Assembly (NCBI GenBank): GCA_015075515.1
Contig: JABTUE010000001.1
Coordinates: 806,001-870,000 of the forward strand
Direction of reading: 5' to 3'
Origin: Planctomycetota bacterium
GTDB lineage: Bacteria > Planctomycetota > UBA8742 > UBA2392
Length of the DNA stretch: 64,000 nucleotides
Position 1 is the first letter of the stretch. Each line of letters opens with the position of its first letter. This document shows positions 1 to 7,165 of the stretch, one piece after another. The position numbers were made by a program, and so were the translations under genes. The notes under the pieces are model-generated. The model did no database searches. It was not told where the DNA came from and saw only the letters and a program-made list of their open reading frames with translations.

Positions 1-2
1 GC

Positions 3-464
3 TGGCAGGAACTCAAGCTGCCCATCCGCAGCCAGGGCCACGCCAACGCGATCGCCCAGTTTGGTCTGGGTCTGTACTACGCCAGCGCCTGCCAGGCCAG
101 CTACTTCTTTGTGCACTACCGCGAAGGCGGCAAATACCCCTACCGTGACCTGTGGTGGCAGTACCTGGCCAAGGACTACAAGGGCGAGATCCAGCTCAAG
201 AGTTACGACGACAACCGCGCGGTGGACGAGTTCAAGAAAATGTTCGGCATCAAGTCGGACAAGGATTGGGACGCCCTGGACAAGAAGTTCGAAGACTTCA
301 CTGTGGCGCTGAAGCCCGAAAACGTGGGCCGGTCCGGCGGGCCCACGGGCGGCCCCGATGACGCGGGCACGATTCTGCCGGGCGCGCCGGTTCCGCTGCC
401 GGAGCCTTCGCGCGACGGCGGGCCGCATTCCACGCGCGAGTTCGCGCTGGCCGGGCGCGACTGA
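3..464 (+). CDS. C-terminal part of a hypothetical protein, possibly peptidase-MA-like (DUF1570-type)
   Basis: The reading frame is open from the first full codon of the window, so the N-terminus lies upstream; 153 residues are visible. The pattern of a long aromatic-rich helix (FGLGLYYASACQASYFF), then a short helix ending in YLAKDY, then FKKMFGIKSDKDWDALDKKF resembles the tail of peptidase-MA/DUF1570 proteins common in planctomycetes. The zinc-binding HExxH would be off-window, so this is a resemblance only. The last 50 residues are Gly/Pro-rich and probably disordered. The gene converges on rplT across a shared hairpin. Confidence 0.6.
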   Translation, partial: WQELKLPIRSQGHANAIAQFGLGLYYASACQASYFFVHYREGGKYPYRDLWWQYLAKDYKGEIQLKSYDDNRAVDEFKKMFGIKSDKDWDALDKKFEDFTVALKPENVGRSGGPTGGPDDAGTILPGAPVPLPEPSRDGGPHSTREFALAGRD

Positions 465-482
465 AGGCTGTCACAAAATCAA

Positions 483-509
483 CGCGGCACGGCCGATGGC
501 CGTGCCGCG
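483..509 (-). terminator. Intrinsic terminator after rplT
   Basis: A 12-bp perfect stem (CGCGGCACGGCC with GGCCGTGCCGCG, loop of 3) lies 17 nt beyond the rplT stop. Read on the minus strand it is followed by TTGATTTTGT. It may also serve the converging upstream gene. Confidence 0.7.
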
Positions 510-526
510 TGCGCTTTCACGGGCTG

Positions 527-877
527 CTATCGCGCGGCTTTGGCCGTTTCCACGACCCTGGCAAACGCCTTGGGGTCGCGCACGGCAAGCTCGGACAGGC
601 TCTTGCGGTTGAGTTCGATTTTGGCCTTGCCCAACTGGTGGATCAGCGCGCTGTAGGTAATGCCGTTCTGGCGCGCGGCGGCGGACAGGCGGGTGATCCA
701 CAGGCGGCGGTATTCGCGCTTTTTCTTGCGGCGGTGGAACCACGAATAACGCCAGCCGCGCTCGACGGCGCCGCGGGCCTGGCGGTAGTTCTGGCGCCGG
801 CCCCAGTAGCCCTTGGCCTGCTTGCGGAACTTTTTCTTGCGCCGGTGGCGCGGAACACGTGTCACTGCGTGGGTCAT
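527..877 (-). CDS. rplT: 50S ribosomal protein L20
   Basis: A 116-residue protein that binds 23S rRNA early in large-subunit assembly. It opens MTHAVTRVPRHRRKKKF and continues with the family hallmarks KGYWGRRQNYRQA, then the conserved RRLWITRLSAAARQNGITYSALI core and NRKSLSELAVRDPKAF. The length matches L20 (about 117). The frame extends 20 codons further upstream, but ATG at 877 is preceded by GGGAG at an 8-nt spacing and matches family N-termini. It lies 89 nt downstream of rpmI in the usual L35-L20 order. Confidence 0.98.
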   Translation of the reverse strand: MTHAVTRVPRHRRKKKFRKQAKGYWGRRQNYRQARGAVERGWRYSWFHRRKKKREYRRLWITRLSAAARQNGITYSALIHQLGKAKIELNRKSLSELAVRDPKAFARVVETAKAAR

Positions 878-966
878 GGCGTTTCTCCCTGGGCTCCGTT
901 CCGGGGCAGTTCGTGGCGGCCCGTGCCGCTGTTTCACGCCCTGCGCTCAGCCGGCGGGGCCGATGG

Positions 967-1242
967 TTACCTTGATTCGGTCTTTGCCGTGGCCTGTTCG
1001 GCGGCGCGGATCTGGGCCTGGCTGGGCGTGGGCGCGGGCGGCTTGGTGCGCACGCCCATCAGCAGCGCGACGTTGCGCGCCACCGACGGTGACAGCACGC
1101 GGGCGTGGCGCTTCTTGCGCTTGCGCTTGGCGGACTTGGTGGACATCAGGTGGCTGTGGCCGGCGTTGAAGTGCTTGATCTTGCCCTTCTTGGTGACCTT
1201 GAAGCGCTTGGCCGCGCCCTTGTGGGTCTTCATCTTCGGCAT
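967..1242 (-). CDS. rpmI: 50S ribosomal protein L35 with C-terminal extension
   Basis: A 91-residue protein that begins [23 protein letters not shown] and carries the family signature [15 protein letters not shown]. Typical L35 is about 65 residues; here about 25 extra residues ([25 protein letters not shown] region) follow the conserved core. ATG at 1242 has a strong GGAGG 6 nt upstream. infC, which normally precedes rpmI, is not next to it; instead a promoter sits about 65 nt upstream, so rpmI-rplT appears to be its own transcription unit. Confidence 0.97.
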   Translation of the reverse strand: MPKMKTHKGAAKRFKVTKKGKIKHFNAGHSHLMSTKSAKRKRKKRHARVLSPSVARNVALLMGVRTKPPAPTPSQAQIRAAEQATAKTESR

Positions 1243-1309
1243 GGCGAACCTCCGTGCGCACGGGTCCGGGCGGCAAAGCCGTCTTGAAACCGGCCGGTGC
1301 GGGGCGGGA

Positions 1310-1337
1310 TTTATAGCGGCTGCAACCGCGCGCGCAA
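1310..1337 (-). promoter_or_regulatory. Predicted sigma70-type promoter of rpmI-rplT
   Basis: On the minus strand: -35 TTGCGC (1337-1332), 16-nt spacer, -10 TATAAA (1315-1310). It predicts a transcript start near 1303 and a 60-nt 5' UTR, long enough for L20 autoregulation, although no L20-binding fold was identified by eye. Confidence 0.55.
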
Positions 1338-1694
1338 GCGGGGGCGTGCCGGGAAAAAACGCGCACGGCCGGCCTTGACCTGTCAAGACACGCGGCGTGC
1401 CACCGCGCGCCGGGTCACAGATTATCGGTCGCTGGCGCCAGGCGTGCGAACTGTCTCTTTTGCGGCAGTGCGCGCCAAACGCCGATGCTGCGGCCTTTGC
1501 GCGCCGTCGGCCGCGCAGCGGCTACTGACCGGCGTTGCCGGGCATGGCGGCCCGCCAAAGGCTTGGCCAAGCGGTCCGGCCAATAGCGCCGCAAACTGGC
1601 TTCGTCAAGCATAATTCCGGGCCGGTATCCCCAAAACCGTTGATTTGAAGCGGGTTTGACGGCGCGATTTTTTCAACATTTCGCCAGTGATGGC
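1338..1694. other. Intergenic region without a recognisable gene
   Basis: This region separates the divergent rpmI and HU units. ORFs here have frame-shadow composition and no Shine-Dalgarno. There is no infC remnant, tRNA or repeat that I can see. Confidence 0.5.
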
Positions 1695-1723
1695 TTGACC
1701 CCTTGCGCGGCGCGGGCTATGTT
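1695..1723 (+). promoter_or_regulatory. Predicted promoter of the HU gene
   Basis: TTGACC (1695-1700), 17-nt spacer, TATGTT (1718-1723). The start would fall near 1730, giving a 5' UTR of about 215 nt before the HU start codon. Confidence 0.55.
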
Positions 1724-1841
1724 CCCGCGCACGCAAGCCATAGGGGCTTGAGTTGAACAGGGGTCAAAGGGGGCGCCTGTATTCCTTGAAACTTCAGGGT
1801 TGCAGGGCAGTCTCTTCTGAATCCAAGTTCAAGAATTTTGC

Positions 1842-1869
1842 TGACGGACTACATGTTGTATATCCGTCA
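1842..1869 (+). promoter_or_regulatory. Inverted repeat in the HU 5' UTR
   Basis: Perfect 7-nt arms TGACGGA (1842-1848) and TCCGTCA (1863-1869) around a 14-nt AT-rich loop. It could be an RNA hairpin in the leader or a protein-binding dyad. A second, weaker promoter-like TATATC lies inside it. Confidence 0.35.
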
Positions 1870-1945
1870 TGGTATGTGAACAAAGTCGCAGGGATTGGCC
1901 CGCGCGACACTCGTTTTGGGAACCCCTCAGGGGAATGGAGCAAAG

Positions 1946-2239
1946 ATGAACAAGGCACAGCTGGTTGACCTCGTCCTCAAGAACAAGAACGCCGGTTTCG
2001 AGAGCAAGGCCGCCGCAGAGCGCGCCTTCGACGCGGTCATTGACGCCATCAAGGACGGCGTCCAGAAGGACAAGAAGGTCCAGGTCATCGGCTTTGGCAC
2101 GTTTGCCATCCGTGAACGCGGCGCCCGCAACGGCCGCAACCCCCAGACCGGCGCGGCCATGAAGATCAAGGCCTACAAGACCGTCGGCTTCAAGGTGGGC
2201 AAGGAGTTCAAGGACGCTGTCAACGGCAAGCGCAAGTAG
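1946..2239 (+). CDS. hup: HU-family DNA-binding protein
   Basis: A 97-residue nucleoid protein that bends DNA as a dimer. It opens MNKAQLVDLVLKNKNAGFESKAAAERAFDAV-type helices and then has the HU/IHF signature region VIGFGTFAIRERGARNGRNPQTG, in which the beta arm enters the DNA minor groove around the RNPQTG proline. ATG at 1946 has GGAG 5 nt upstream; 17 extra upstream codons are rejected because they lack a ribosome site and are not conserved-looking. It is monocistronic, with an unusually long leader and a strong terminator. Confidence 0.97.
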   Translation: MNKAQLVDLVLKNKNAGFESKAAAERAFDAVIDAIKDGVQKDKKVQVIGFGTFAIRERGARNGRNPQTGAAMKIKAYKTVGFKVGKEFKDAVNGKRK

Positions 2240-2258
2240 TTTCGCCGCCACAGACCGC

Positions 2259-2291
2259 ACGGGCCGCGCATCAGCGCGGCCCGTTGTGTTT
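2259..2291 (+). terminator. Intrinsic terminator after the HU gene
   Basis: A 10-bp perfect stem (ACGGGCCGCG with CGCGGCCCGT, 6-nt loop CATCAG, 2259-2284) followed by TGTGTTT, 20 nt after the HU stop. It sits just beyond the stop of the converging small gene and may act in both directions. Confidence 0.8.
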
Positions 2292-2496
2292 ACACACCTT
2301 TGCCGCGTCGCCGGCGCGGCTCAATCTTCGGGTACAGCGCCTGGCGATGACCGGGCTGGCCACCCCCGACCGTGCCGCGCCCGCACCGGGTGGTCGGCGC
2401 ATCCGGCGGTCGGTGCTCGGCCAGGGCGTCTTCCTCGGTGCCCTTGAGCATCCTGGCGTTGCCGCCTTCTTCGTGCCAGTTGGCCTTGCGCGGCAT
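2290..2496 (-). CDS. Hypothetical 68-residue basic protein, translationally coupled
   Basis: Its start overlaps the stop of the preceding DUF1858 gene as TGATG, an arrangement that favours translational coupling. The N-terminal part (MPRKANWHEEGGNARMLKG) looks like genuine coding sequence; the C-terminal half is Arg/Gly-rich and low in complexity. No family was recognised. It ends right at the HU terminator. It may be a real third member of the redoxin cluster or a fortuitous frame; the only support is the overlap and the position. Confidence 0.35.
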   Translation of the reverse strand: MPRKANWHEEGGNARMLKGTEEDALAEHRPPDAPTTRCGRGTVGGGQPGHRQALYPKIEPRRRRGKGV

Positions 2497-2696
2497 CAGG
2501 CTTTCACCTCGGCCTGCAGCGCCTTGACCACCGTGGCCACGGGCAGGTTGGCCGCCCTGGCGGCCTGGGCCACGGTCTGGTCGGGCACGCTGCAGCCCGT
2601 GCAGTGGATGATGGCAAAGCGTGCCAGCACGCTTTTGGTGCCGGCCTCGTCCTTGCGGGCCAGTTCGGCCAGGTTGCTGTCCGCGGTGATTGTCAT
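2496..2696 (-). CDS. DUF1858-like small CxxC protein
   Basis: A 66-residue protein resembling DUF1858/ScdA-N domains: a short N-terminal segment, then IIHCTGCSVPDQTVAQAARAANLPVATVVKAL, i.e. a CxGC motif followed by two helices. Family members are small helical domains found in redox and iron-sulfur repair contexts, with a proposed role for the cysteines in metal or redox chemistry. The ATG overlaps the redoxin stop as ATGA, so the two are probably co-translated, which supports a thiol-redox function (inference). Confidence 0.75.
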   Translation of the reverse strand: MTITADSNLAELARKDEAGTKSVLARFAIIHCTGCSVPDQTVAQAARAANLPVATVVKALQAEVKA

Positions 2697-3436
2697 GATG
2701 CACGCCCCTGGGCGTTGCCCGGTTCATCCTTGACGCGGTCAATCGGGCAGCAGCCCTTGGGGGCTGTGTAGCGCCACGCGGGCGCGCGCCCGGCCAGCAG
2801 ATCCTTCAGAACCTCGCGCAGATAGCTTGTCTTTACGCGCGCCGGGTTGCGGGCGTCGTCAATCGCGCCGCGGTAGACCAGCCTGCCGTCGCGGTCAAAC
2901 ACGAACGTTTCCGTGCTGACGCGCGCGCCGAAACGGTCGGCCACCACGTTGCGGTCGTCCTTGAGCACCGGCCAGTTCAGGCGCCCGGGGTCGGCGCGCT
3001 CGAAGTGCTCGCGCAGTTCAGCCACGCTTTCCATTGCCGCGCTGTTCACCGCCACCCAGCGCACGTTCGGAAAATCGCGCGCCAGTTCGTTCAGGCGCAC
3101 CTCGTACACCTTGCTGGTCGGGCACAGACAAGAAACCCACACCACCACCGTGGCATCGGCGCCGGCCTTGACGCTTACGCTTGTGCCGTGCAGGTCCGGC
3201 AGGGTAAAGGGCTCCAGACTCTGGCCCGGTCTGTACCCCGGCACGCTTTCGGGCACGGCCCCGTCGGGCAGGGCTTCTTCAATTTTGGCGTGATCCACGC
3301 CGGGAACCTCTGAAACATCTTCAGGCCCAAGCAACCCGATGTATTCGCAGCACTGGTCAATCACCTGCCTGGGCATGGCCAGCCAGGTCAGGGCCAGTGT
3401 GGCAATCACAACCACGGCACCAATGGCATACTTCAC
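2693..3436 (-). CDS. Membrane-anchored redoxin-like protein
   Basis: A 247-residue protein with one N-terminal membrane helix (KYAIGAVVVIATLALTWLA), a linker, and a thioredoxin-fold domain from about residue 75 on. It has the AhpC/TSA-redoxin layout: FTLPDLHGTSVSV, VVVWVSCLCPTSK at the active-site turn, then WPVLKDDRNVVADRFG and TETFVFDRDGRLVYRGAIDD. The active site reads SCLCPTS rather than the usual CxxC, so reductase activity is uncertain. The start is taken as GTG at 3436 because AGGAGG lies 5 nt upstream; the in-frame ATG far upstream has no ribosome site. It is first in a three-gene overlapping cluster. Confidence 0.85.
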   Translation of the reverse strand: MKYAIGAVVVIATLALTWLAMPRQVIDQCCEYIGLLGPEDVSEVPGVDHAKIEEALPDGAVPESVPGYRPGQSLEPFTLPDLHGTSVSVKAGADATVVVWVSCLCPTSKVYEVRLNELARDFPNVRWVAVNSAAMESVAELREHFERADPGRLNWPVLKDDRNVVADRFGARVSTETFVFDRDGRLVYRGAIDDARNPARVKTSYLREVLKDLLAGRAPAWRYTAPKGCCPIDRVKDEPGNAQGRAS

Positions 3437-3637
3437 GGCAACCTCCTGCGCGCACCATACTAAAACAGCCGGACAGGCCCAAGGATTCTGCAAACCCGGT
3501 GCCGTGCGAAACGGCGTATCGGCAACGGCGCCTCTGACACATGTCGTTTGACCACAGGGATTTGCACGCATCAACATTGGCCGGAACCGGCGCGCGCCGC
3601 CGGGGTTCCATTGAGTGACCTTTCAAGGAGCCCTTTC

Positions 3638-4378
3638 ATGAAGCGTGCGATTCTGTTTTCAACCTTCCTGCTGTTCTCCGGCGGTCTGTACGCCCAGATG
3701 GAGCCGCAGCCCGAACCCGCGCCGGCACCCGCGCCCGCGCCCGCACCCGCACCCGAAGCCAAACCGGAACGCAAGCCTGAGGCCAAACCGGAACGTGTGC
3801 GCCCCGAAGGCCGCCCGGAACGCCGCCCCGAAGGCGCGCCCGGCCGCGTGCGCCCCGGCGCCGAAGCACCCAAGGTGGACCGCGCGGTGCTGGAGGAAGA
3901 GTTCAAGGTTCTGGACCGCGACGACGACGGCAAACTGTCCAGGGACGAACTGGGCGAACGCCGCGCCGCCATGCTGGACACCGCCGACGAAGACAAAGAC
4001 GGCTTTCTGGGCAAAGACGAATACGTCAAGGCCCGTGAAGCCCAGACCCCCAAGCCCGCGCCCGAAGGCGAACGCCCCAACCGCCCCGGCGCCATGCGCG
4101 ACATTCTCAAGGATCTCGACAAGGACGGTGACGGCAAGATCAGCAAGGACGAAGCCCCTGAACGCCTCAAGGCCCGCTTTGACGAACTGGACACCGACAA
4201 GGACGGCTTCCTGAGCAAGGAAGAAATCGAAAAGGGCATGCGCGGCGCCGCCGAACGTGTGCGCCCCGCCCGCCCCGGCACCGAGGAAAAGCCCAAAGAA
4301 GAACCACGCAAGGAAGAACCCAGGGGCGAGAAACCCGCCGAGACTCCCAAGGAAACCCCGAAGGAAGAAGGCAAGTAA
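3638..4378 (+). CDS. Secreted EF-hand protein
   Basis: A 246-residue protein with signal peptide MKRAILFSTFLLFSGGLYAQ, then a Pro/Ala/Glu-rich repeat region (PAPAP, then KPERKPEAKPER units), then four calcium-binding EF-hand loops: DRDDDGKLSRDE (about residue 93), DEDKDGFLGKDE (119), DKDGDGKISKDE (161) and DTDKDGFLSKEE (185). All have Asp at positions 1, 3 and 5, Gly at 6 and acidic residues at 12, so calcium binding is likely. The C-terminus is Lys/Glu/Pro-rich. ATG at 3638 has AAGGAG 7 nt upstream. The frame extends upstream but without a ribosome site. It is monocistronic with its own terminator. The binding partner is unknown. Confidence 0.9.
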   Translation: MKRAILFSTFLLFSGGLYAQMEPQPEPAPAPAPAPAPAPEAKPERKPEAKPERVRPEGRPERRPEGAPGRVRPGAEAPKVDRAVLEEEFKVLDRDDDGKLSRDELGERRAAMLDTADEDKDGFLGKDEYVKAREAQTPKPAPEGERPNRPGAMRDILKDLDKDGDGKISKDEAPERLKARFDELDTDKDGFLSKEEIEKGMRGAAERVRPARPGTEEKPKEEPRKEEPRGEKPAETPKETPKEEGK

Positions 4379-4391
4379 CCCCGGCTCACGC

Positions 4392-4425
4392 AAACCCCAC
4401 CGCCCCGGCGGTGGGGTTTCTGTTT
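4392..4425 (+). terminator. Intrinsic terminator after the EF-hand gene
   Basis: Inverted repeat AAACCCCACCG...CGGTGGGGTTT (4392-4419, stem 11-12 bp, short loop) followed by CTGTTT, 13 nt after the stop codon. Confidence 0.85.
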
Positions 4426-4491
4426 GCCTGGCCCGGCGGCCCGGCCTGACCGGCCGCGCGCGGCGTGTTATGGTACGCGGCGGAGACCCAC

Positions 4492-5973
4492 ATGCGCGTT
4501 GTTGCCCCGGCCCTGTGTGCGGTTCTGGCGTTGGCGCTTGTGCCGTGCCGGCCTTGCGCCGAGCCGGCGGAGCCGCAACTGCAATGGGCGCCCGAGGTCA
4601 ACGCGCTGCTGCAAACCTGCCGTGACGCGGCGCTGTACTCGATTGCCGGCCACGCCTGGCTGGTAACCGCCGCCGCCGACGGCGCGGCACTGTGGCGGCT
4701 GGACAACGGCAAGGCCCACGCCGTGACAACCCCCGACGGAAAGCCCGTCACCGGCCGCGCGATTGCGCCTTGTTTTGACTTCGGCAGCGCCCTGGTCGCC
4801 GTCAGTGACACGCCCGACGGCCCGCGCCGCCTGCTGCAATTACAGGCCGACGGCGCCGTTATCCTGCGCGACAGCGAAGGCCGGCCCGCCGTCATCGAGG
4901 CCGGCGCCGAGATCCGCGACAGCCGCTATGGCCGGCACTCGGTGGTCAGCATCCTCAAGCCCGAGACCCCGGCCCGGCACTTTGTGGCGCGCGAGGGCGT
5001 GCTGGCGCCGGTGCTGGGCACCGACGGCAAGCCGCTGCTGGGCGACAACCTGTACTGGCGCGCCGCGCCCGACGGCGCTCTGTACGTCTCCACGGCCGCC
5101 GACGACGACCCCTGCGCCTATCGCCTGGTCGGCAACGCCGTGATCCGCAACCCCGAACCGCCCCGCCCCCAGGCGCTCAAGGACACGCGGCTTGTGATCA
5201 CGCGCCTGCCCGTGCCCGGCGCGACACTGGTCGCCGCCATGGAACAACTCACTGCCGCCACACACCTGTGGCTGGCCAAAGACGGCACCGCCGTGCCGGT
5301 GCAGACCGCCGATGGCCCGTTGCCGGCCTTTGACGACTACTATCTGCTCGAAGTCGGCGGCGTGCCCTGCATTGCCTGCGGCACTGCCGGCGAGCAGCCG
5401 CGCCTGGCGCTGTATGTCTTTGAAGACGGCAAGGCCCGTCTGCTGGGCGACGCCGACGTGGCCGCGCACTGGGTCAAGAATGCCGGCATTGGTCTGCCGC
5501 CGGCGCTGGCCGTTGAGGACAGGCGCCGGAACCAGACCTGGTACGTGCCCGAAAGCGGCAAGCTGGTGCCGGTCAGGCTGACAGCGGGCGAAGTATTCCG
5601 GCCGTCGCCGCGGGCGGCCTTTGTGTGGCCGGCTGAAACCGGCTGCTGCTTTGATCTGATGGACCCCGGCGCGACATTGGCGCGCCTGGAGGGCAGCAGG
5701 CTGCACTGGCTGAAGTTCGGCACCGCCCCGGTGCGCAGCAGCGCGCCGTTGACCGTTTGCGGCAAGGACCTGTTTCTGGTGGCCGCCGCGCAAGACGGCA
5801 AGGGTAAGGTGCTGTGCCGAGTCGGGCCCGGCGGCGCGGTGGTGGCCGTAGACGGCCCGGAAAATCTGGCGCGGAGCGCGGCAATCCAGATTGCCGCCGG
5901 GCGCGGGGCGCTGTGGGTGCTTACACTGGCGGAAACCGCCAGGTGGCAGGCCGGATACCGCAACATCGGGTAG
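4492..5973 (+). CDS. Secreted protein of unknown function, possible beta-propeller
   Basis: A 493-residue protein with signal peptide MRVVAPALCAVLALALVPCRPCA. The mature part lacks membrane helices. It contains repeated short beta-hairpin-like units with a DGK/DGxP turn after a hydrophobic strand (LWRLDNGKAHAV, VLGTDGKPLLGD, YVFEDGKARLLGD, WYVPESGKLVPV), which suggests an all-beta, perhaps propeller, fold. No family was recognised. Nine extra upstream codons were rejected: GGAG sits 6 nt before the ATG at 4492. A weak hairpin lies 27 nt after the stop. Confidence 0.75.
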   Translation: MRVVAPALCAVLALALVPCRPCAEPAEPQLQWAPEVNALLQTCRDAALYSIAGHAWLVTAAADGAALWRLDNGKAHAVTTPDGKPVTGRAIAPCFDFGSALVAVSDTPDGPRRLLQLQADGAVILRDSEGRPAVIEAGAEIRDSRYGRHSVVSILKPETPARHFVAREGVLAPVLGTDGKPLLGDNLYWRAAPDGALYVSTAADDDPCAYRLVGNAVIRNPEPPRPQALKDTRLVITRLPVPGATLVAAMEQLTAATHLWLAKDGTAVPVQTADGPLPAFDDYYLLEVGGVPCIACGTAGEQPRLALYVFEDGKARLLGDADVAAHWVKNAGIGLPPALAVEDRRRNQTWYVPESGKLVPVRLTAGEVFRPSPRAAFVWPAETGCCFDLMDPGATLARLEGSRLHWLKFGTAPVRSSAPLTVCGKDLFLVAAAQDGKGKVLCRVGPGGAVVAVDGPENLARSAAIQIAAGRGALWVLTLAETARWQAGYRNIG

Positions 5974-6287
5974 CGTCGCGTCGGGCACGCGGCGTGTTGC
6001 AACGGGAAGCCCCCGTTGCTTTCAACGAGTGGTGTCTCCGTTGACGGGAACGAATGCTGGCATCACCAGCCGCCCAGACGGGCAAACCCGGAGGCCCGCG
6101 GCAAAGCAGGGTCCGTTGGGCATTGGGGGCGAACTGTGCGAGCTTGTGTTCAAAGAGGGCGGTCAAGACAAGATGTGCAATCTTATTGTAAAGTCATAAT
6201 CGAGAGTAGTGTTGCAAAAAAAGTATTCTGGCTAATCTCCTCCCTGGCGCGCCCAATCGGGGTCGCGCACATTGCGGAGGCGCTGCG
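5974..6287 (+). other. Intergenic region with hairpin, riboswitch-like patch and AT-rich promoter zone
   Basis: No gene is seen. The region holds three things: a CAACGGG/CCCGTTG hairpin with 5-nt loop (6000-6018) followed by CTTTC, possibly a weak terminator of the preceding gene; a segment at 6078-6120 with GGGCAAACCCGG and GGCAAAGCAGGGTCC that partly resembles the c-di-GMP-I (GEMM) riboswitch core; and an unusually AT-rich tract (6175-6235) that probably contains the promoter of the next gene. The riboswitch idea is weak because the expected base-paired stem and the purine before CAAAGC do not fit well. Confidence 0.35.
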
Positions 6288-7145
6288 ATGCATCGCGTAT
6301 TTGGAAGGGTGGCAGCCATCGCCACGGTACTGTGCCTGACAACGGCCGGCGCGTTTGCCGTAGCCAGGGCGGTGGTAATCTCCCTGTACGGTCCGCTGGC
6401 CATGGAGGGCCGCGACTACTATGCCGGTGCGGACGAATTCCTGACTGTGTACCACGACGAGGGGATTCCAACCCTCACGGCCGCGACTGGTGAGATCCAC
6501 AATACGACAGCCAGCCATGATTGGTCGTCGTATGCCCATGATTCGGGGTATCACGTTGGCGTGATTGCGGACGCGGAGGTTCCCTTCTGGAAGGTCGAAC
6601 TCAAGACGATCCAGCCCGTACGCGTGTATGGCGATGGCACGACCCTGCCGCTGGTGACACCTTCGCACTACTACCGATCCGAGGCCCAGCATGCGGGCTA
6701 TGCGCGGTTCATGGGCGAGGTACAGATCTGGGATGGGGCCCACTACCACATTGGAAACAACCAGTCCGACGTGGACGGCTTCTGGCGGCAGGATGTCAGC
6801 CCCTTTGAGGCAATCACCCTGGCCCACAAGGTGCGCTCGTCGGGTGAACTCAAGAATGAATCCAGGAACGCTGACGGTACACGGGCCTACGACGAGAGAA
6901 CGTGCACCGTGCAGGGGCCCGGCTTCGTCGTGGACTGGTTTTCCTTGACCCACAAGGCGCACCTGGTGCACCGGCCCTATTGGATCACCATTGACCCCGC
7001 GCTGCCCGGGATACCGCAGTATCACCACGTGGAACTGGACGTGAACATGGACAACAGCTTGTCCGACGGCGGCAAGCTTCAGGGCTATGCCGAAGCCTGG
7101 GACTTGGCCACGAATACCAAGATCCAGACTTTTGTGTTTGAGTGA
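6288..7145 (+). CDS. Exported protein of unknown function
   Basis: A 285-residue protein with an N-terminal hydrophobic segment (VAAIATVLCLTTAGAFAVARAV) that is a signal peptide or anchor. The remainder is soluble, rich in His, Tyr, Trp and Asp (HDWSSYAHDSGYHVG, SHYYRSEAQHAGYARF, PQYHHVELDVNMD) and probably all-beta. No family was recognised. ATG at 6288 has GGAGG 7 nt upstream. It overlaps the alternative GTG start of the next gene, so the two form an operon. Codon composition is noticeably less GC-rich than in the flanking housekeeping genes. Confidence 0.75.
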   Translation: MHRVFGRVAAIATVLCLTTAGAFAVARAVVISLYGPLAMEGRDYYAGADEFLTVYHDEGIPTLTAATGEIHNTTASHDWSSYAHDSGYHVGVIADAEVPFWKVELKTIQPVRVYGDGTTLPLVTPSHYYRSEAQHAGYARFMGEVQIWDGAHYHIGNNQSDVDGFWRQDVSPFEAITLAHKVRSSGELKNESRNADGTRAYDERTCTVQGPGFVVDWFSLTHKAHLVHRPYWITIDPALPGIPQYHHVELDVNMDNSLSDGGKLQGYAEAWDLATNTKIQTFVFE

Positions 7146-7165
7146 TTGACGTTGCGGGAGCGTCA

